A stretch of DNA of 64,000 nucleotides from Burkholderiaceae bacterium (lineage in GTDB: Bacteria; Pseudomonadota; Gammaproteobacteria; Burkholderiales; Burkholderiaceae_C). Positions 61,995 to 64,000 of the stretch are shown one piece after another. The position numbers and the translations under genes were made by a program. The stretch covers positions 115,943 to 179,942 of the forward strand of contig JAKLLA010000008.1 in assembly GCA_023150375.1 (NCBI GenBank), given 5' to 3'. Below the pieces are notes generated by a model. The model did no database searches. It had not been told where the DNA came from and was given only the letters and a program-made list of their open reading frames with translations. Numbering within the stretch: position 1 is the first letter of the stretch; each line of letters starts with the position of its first letter.

Positions 61995-64000
61995 ATGGTT
62001 GACTTCGCGAATGGGATGGTCCGGGCAGGACGCAGGCTCGGGCCGCAGGCCGTGCTGCGCCGGCTGGCCGCGGCCGCGGCCCTCTGGCTCGTTTCGCTGG
62101 GACTGGGGCCCGGGGCGCGGGCGGAGTCGTTCGCCTGGTCGACGCCGACCTGCATCTCGGCGGCACCCTGCACCCAGGTCGGCAGCGTCAGCCGCTACCC
62201 CAACGTGATCGCGCCGGCGGATCTGGCGGCGGCCGGCAACCGCAACCGCGACCTGCTGGTGACCATCGTGAGCACCACCGGTGGGGCCACGATGAGCCAG
62301 GCGCCCAGCGCCGGTGCCGGTTACCTTCAGGGACAGGTGCTTCTGCCCGGCACCGCCCCCAATGCCTCGCAGGTGGTCTTCCGGCTCGACTTCGTGCAGC
62401 CGGGCACGACCACGCCCGATCCGCTGGCGGTGCCGGTCTACCTGCGCAGCATCGACACGGACGGCAACGAGAGCTCGATCACCGGGGGCGTCACCGAGCG
62501 CATCGAGTTCATGCCGCCCACGGTGACGGTGATTGCCGGCGCGCAGCTCGAGCCGACTGGCGCGCTCGACGGTGGGATCGCCTACCGGGCTGCGGCATGC
62601 ACCACGGTGAACGCCGCCATCGGCTGTTTGGCGGTGGGCAACTACCCGACCTATTCGCTGGCAAGTGCGCCGGCTTCCGTGGCGGCAGAGGCCAACTACA
62701 ACGCCGGCGTATCCACCATGACCTTCGCCTTCGGCGGGGAAGTTCCTGCCGCGGGTTCCGGCGGATCCGTCAACCTGCCGCGACTCTTCGGCATGCAGGG
62801 CGGGGTGATTGCCGCGCCGAACATGACCAGTCAGGTCGTGGTGACGCCGACGCTGGCGGGTGCGGGCGCGGGCGTCTCCGGCAGCCTGGTCTGCCGCAAT
62901 GCCGGCACCACCGCGGCGACCGACGCCAGCTGCACGGTGAGCGCTGTCGACAGCACAGGCGCAGCCGTGACGGTGACAGTGGGCGCCTGCACCGCCTCCA
63001 GTGGCAGCGCCGCCAGTCTGCCGGTGGGGGCCACGCTGACCTGTCCGATCAGCTACACCCAGCCAGGCGTGGCCGACAGCGGCAGCGACGCGCTGCCCAC
63101 TGCGGTGAGCCTCACGTCGAACACCGGCGCGACCAACGAGCCCTTGGGCAGCACCGGGGACAACAGCGGCAGCGACAGCGTGGCGACGGTGGATGCGCTG
63201 GACGACGGTGGCACGAGCACACCGGCAGGCAGCGCCGCGAGTGTGAACGTGCTGGGCAACGACCAGGTCGGCACGGGTGCGGTGACGACCGGCAACGTGA
63301 GCCTGACGGTGGTGACAGCGGCCACGAGCGGCAGCAGTTTCGACGCGGCGACGGGCCAGTTCAGCGTGCCGGCAACGGCCGCGGTGGGCAGCTACACGGT
63401 GACCTACCGGATCTGCGCGAACCCGGCGCAGACGCCAGCCGCCTGTGACCAGGCGACGGCGACGATCACGGTGACGGAGGGTCCGGACATGACCAGCGCG
63501 GTGAACATCGTGCCTACGCAGGCGGGTCCGGGAAGCGTGGTGAGCGGCACGCTGGTGTGCAGCAACGTCGGGGCGGCGGCTGCCACGGCTGCCACCTGCA
63601 CGGTGAGCGGCCTCGACAGCACGGGCGCATCCGTGCCGGTGACGGTGGGCGCCTGCACGGCCAGCGCCGGCAGCGTGGCCAGCCTGCCCGCCGGGGCGAC
63701 GCTGAGCTGTCCGATCGAATACACGCAGCCCGGTGCGAGCGGCGGAGCGGACACCGCGGCTACGGGGGTGAGCTTCAGCTCGACCAGCAGTGCGAGCAAC
63801 GAACCGGCCAGCGCCACGGCGAACAACAGCGGCAGCGACAGCGTGGCGACGGTGGATGCGCTGGACGACGGTGGCACGAGCACACCGGCAGGCAGCGCCG
63901 CGAGTGTGAACGTGCTGGGCAACGACCAGGTCGGCACGGGTGCGGCGACGACCGGCAACGTGAGCCTGACGGTGGTGACGGCGGCCACGAGCGGCAGCAG
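61995..64000 (+). CDS. Large exported repeat protein (DUF11/Ig-like), 3' end outside the window
   Basis: An open frame of 668 codons runs to the window edge without a stop. A signal peptide ends at ARA (about residue 43). Residues 44-276 are a unique region. Two units of about 222 residues start at 277 and 499; each has a DUF11-like Cys-containing domain (MTSQVVVTPTLAGAGAGVSG; DMTSAVNIVPTQAGPGSVVS) and an Ig/cadherin-like domain (SVNVLGNDQVGTGA). AAGG precedes the ATG; a second ATG at 62016 is possible. It is probably surface-exposed or secreted, possibly adhesive. Confidence 0.8.
   Translation, partial: MVDFANGMVRAGRRLGPQAVLRRLAAAAALWLVSLGLGPGARAESFAWSTPTCISAAPCTQVGSVSRYPNVIAPADLAAAGNRNRDLLVTIVSTTGGATMSQAPSAGAGYLQGQVLLPGTAPNASQVVFRLDFVQPGTTTPDPLAVPVYLRSIDTDGNESSITGGVTERIEFMPPTVTVIAGAQLEPTGALDGGIAYRAAACTTVNAAIGCLAVGNYPTYSLASAPASVAAEANYNAGVSTMTFAFGGEVPAAGSGGSVNLPRLFGMQGGVIAAPNMTSQVVVTPTLAGAGAGVSGSLVCRNAGTTAATDASCTVSAVDSTGAAVTVTVGACTASSGSAASLPVGATLTCPISYTQPGVADSGSDALPTAVSLTSNTGATNEPLGSTGDNSGSDSVATVDALDDGGTSTPAGSAASVNVLGNDQVGTGAVTTGNVSLTVVTAATSGSSFDAATGQFSVPATAAVGSYTVTYRICANPAQTPAACDQATATITVTEGPDMTSAVNIVPTQAGPGSVVSGTLVCSNVGAAAATAATCTVSGLDSTGASVPVTVGACTASAGSVASLPAGATLSCPIEYTQPGASGGADTAATGVSFSSTSSASNEPASATANNSGSDSVATVDALDDGGTSTPAGSAASVNVLGNDQVGTGAATTGNVSLTVVTAATSGS
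63162..63337 (+). repeat. Near-identical DNA repeat, copy 1
   Basis: This 176-base segment matches 63825-64000 at all but two positions (one Val/Ala change and one silent change), with an offset of 663 bases. It encodes the start of the Ig/cadherin-like domain. The low divergence suggests recent duplication or gene conversion. Confidence 0.9.
63825..64000 (+). repeat. Near-identical DNA repeat, copy 2 (cut by window end)
   Basis: The second copy of the 176-base segment at 63162-63337. It reaches the window edge, so the true repeat length and copy number are not known. Confidence 0.9.

Noticed and set aside
63404..63988. Minus-strand frames opposite the repeat exoprotein that resemble each other
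   Set aside because: They repeat only because the plus-strand DNA repeats; the plus frame has a signal peptide and Cys pattern.

Overview
The window is chromosomal DNA of a high-GC betaproteobacterium, most likely Burkholderiales (Leptothrix/Sphaerotilus/Rubrivivax-like). I base this on the strong G/C bias at third codon positions, a priB gene between rpsF and rpsR, a type B L31 gene beside rho and trxA, the carA-leuE-carB-greA-DUF4149-yhbY/rlmE-ftsH-folP-glmM-pst-pho order, and the frr-uppS-cdsA-dxr-rseP-bamA-skp-lpxD-fabZ-lpxA-lpxB-rnhB envelope cluster. The genus is an inference. I found no tRNA, rRNA operon, CRISPR array, insertion sequence or prophage.

Layout. 1-12.8 kb: a tightly packed, translationally coupled plus-strand cluster, from the end of pyrH through frr, uppS, cdsA, dxr, rseP, bamA, skp, lpxD, fabZ, lpxA, lpxB and rnhB to a TrmH/SpoU methyltransferase. 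It supplies undecaprenyl-PP, CDP-diacylglycerol, isoprenoid precursors, outer-membrane protein assembly and lipid A. 12.8-16.6 kb: a VOC protein and ppsR (minus) diverge from ppsA, pairing PEP synthase with its regulator. 16.7-19.2 kb: a two-subunit sodium/solute symporter. 19.3-22.4 kb: rpsF-priB-rpsR-rplI, a strong terminator, then dnaB. 22.5-23.2 kb: a Bax-inhibitor-1 family membrane protein (minus).

23.5-35.6 kb: carA, leuE-like exporter, carB, greA, a DUF4149 protein, yhbY diverging from rlmE, ftsH, folP and glmM, ended by a 19-bp perfect-stem terminator. 35.7-42.5 kb: a Pho-box-controlled phosphate cluster, pstS-pstC-pstA-pstB-phoU-phoB-phoR, holding both the transporter and its two-component regulator. 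42.5-46.5 kb (minus): a GT-C-type membrane protein, rpmE2, rho and trxA, with terminators behind rpmE2 and trxA.

46.8-64 kb is the more accessory part: a pseudokinase-HDOD fusion, the 4.5S SRP RNA gene (minus), a small H-NS-like protein, a TRAP transporter (dctQ-dctM-dctP), a bcsB-bcsC pair with no bcsA or bcsZ beside it, a calcium-type P-type ATPase, a CBS-domain protein, and a large exported repeat protein that runs off the end of the window.

The observations most worth a second look are the orphan bcsB/bcsC pair, the pseudokinase-HDOD protein, the repeat-rich terminal gene with nearly identical DNA repeats, the 21-bp yhbY/rlmE divergent start region (probably leaderless on both sides), the ppsR 5' inverted repeat, and the symporter with a canonical EF-hand loop. 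I did not find an obvious undescribed defence or mobile system. All assignments come from reading the sequence and recalling families; no database search was run.
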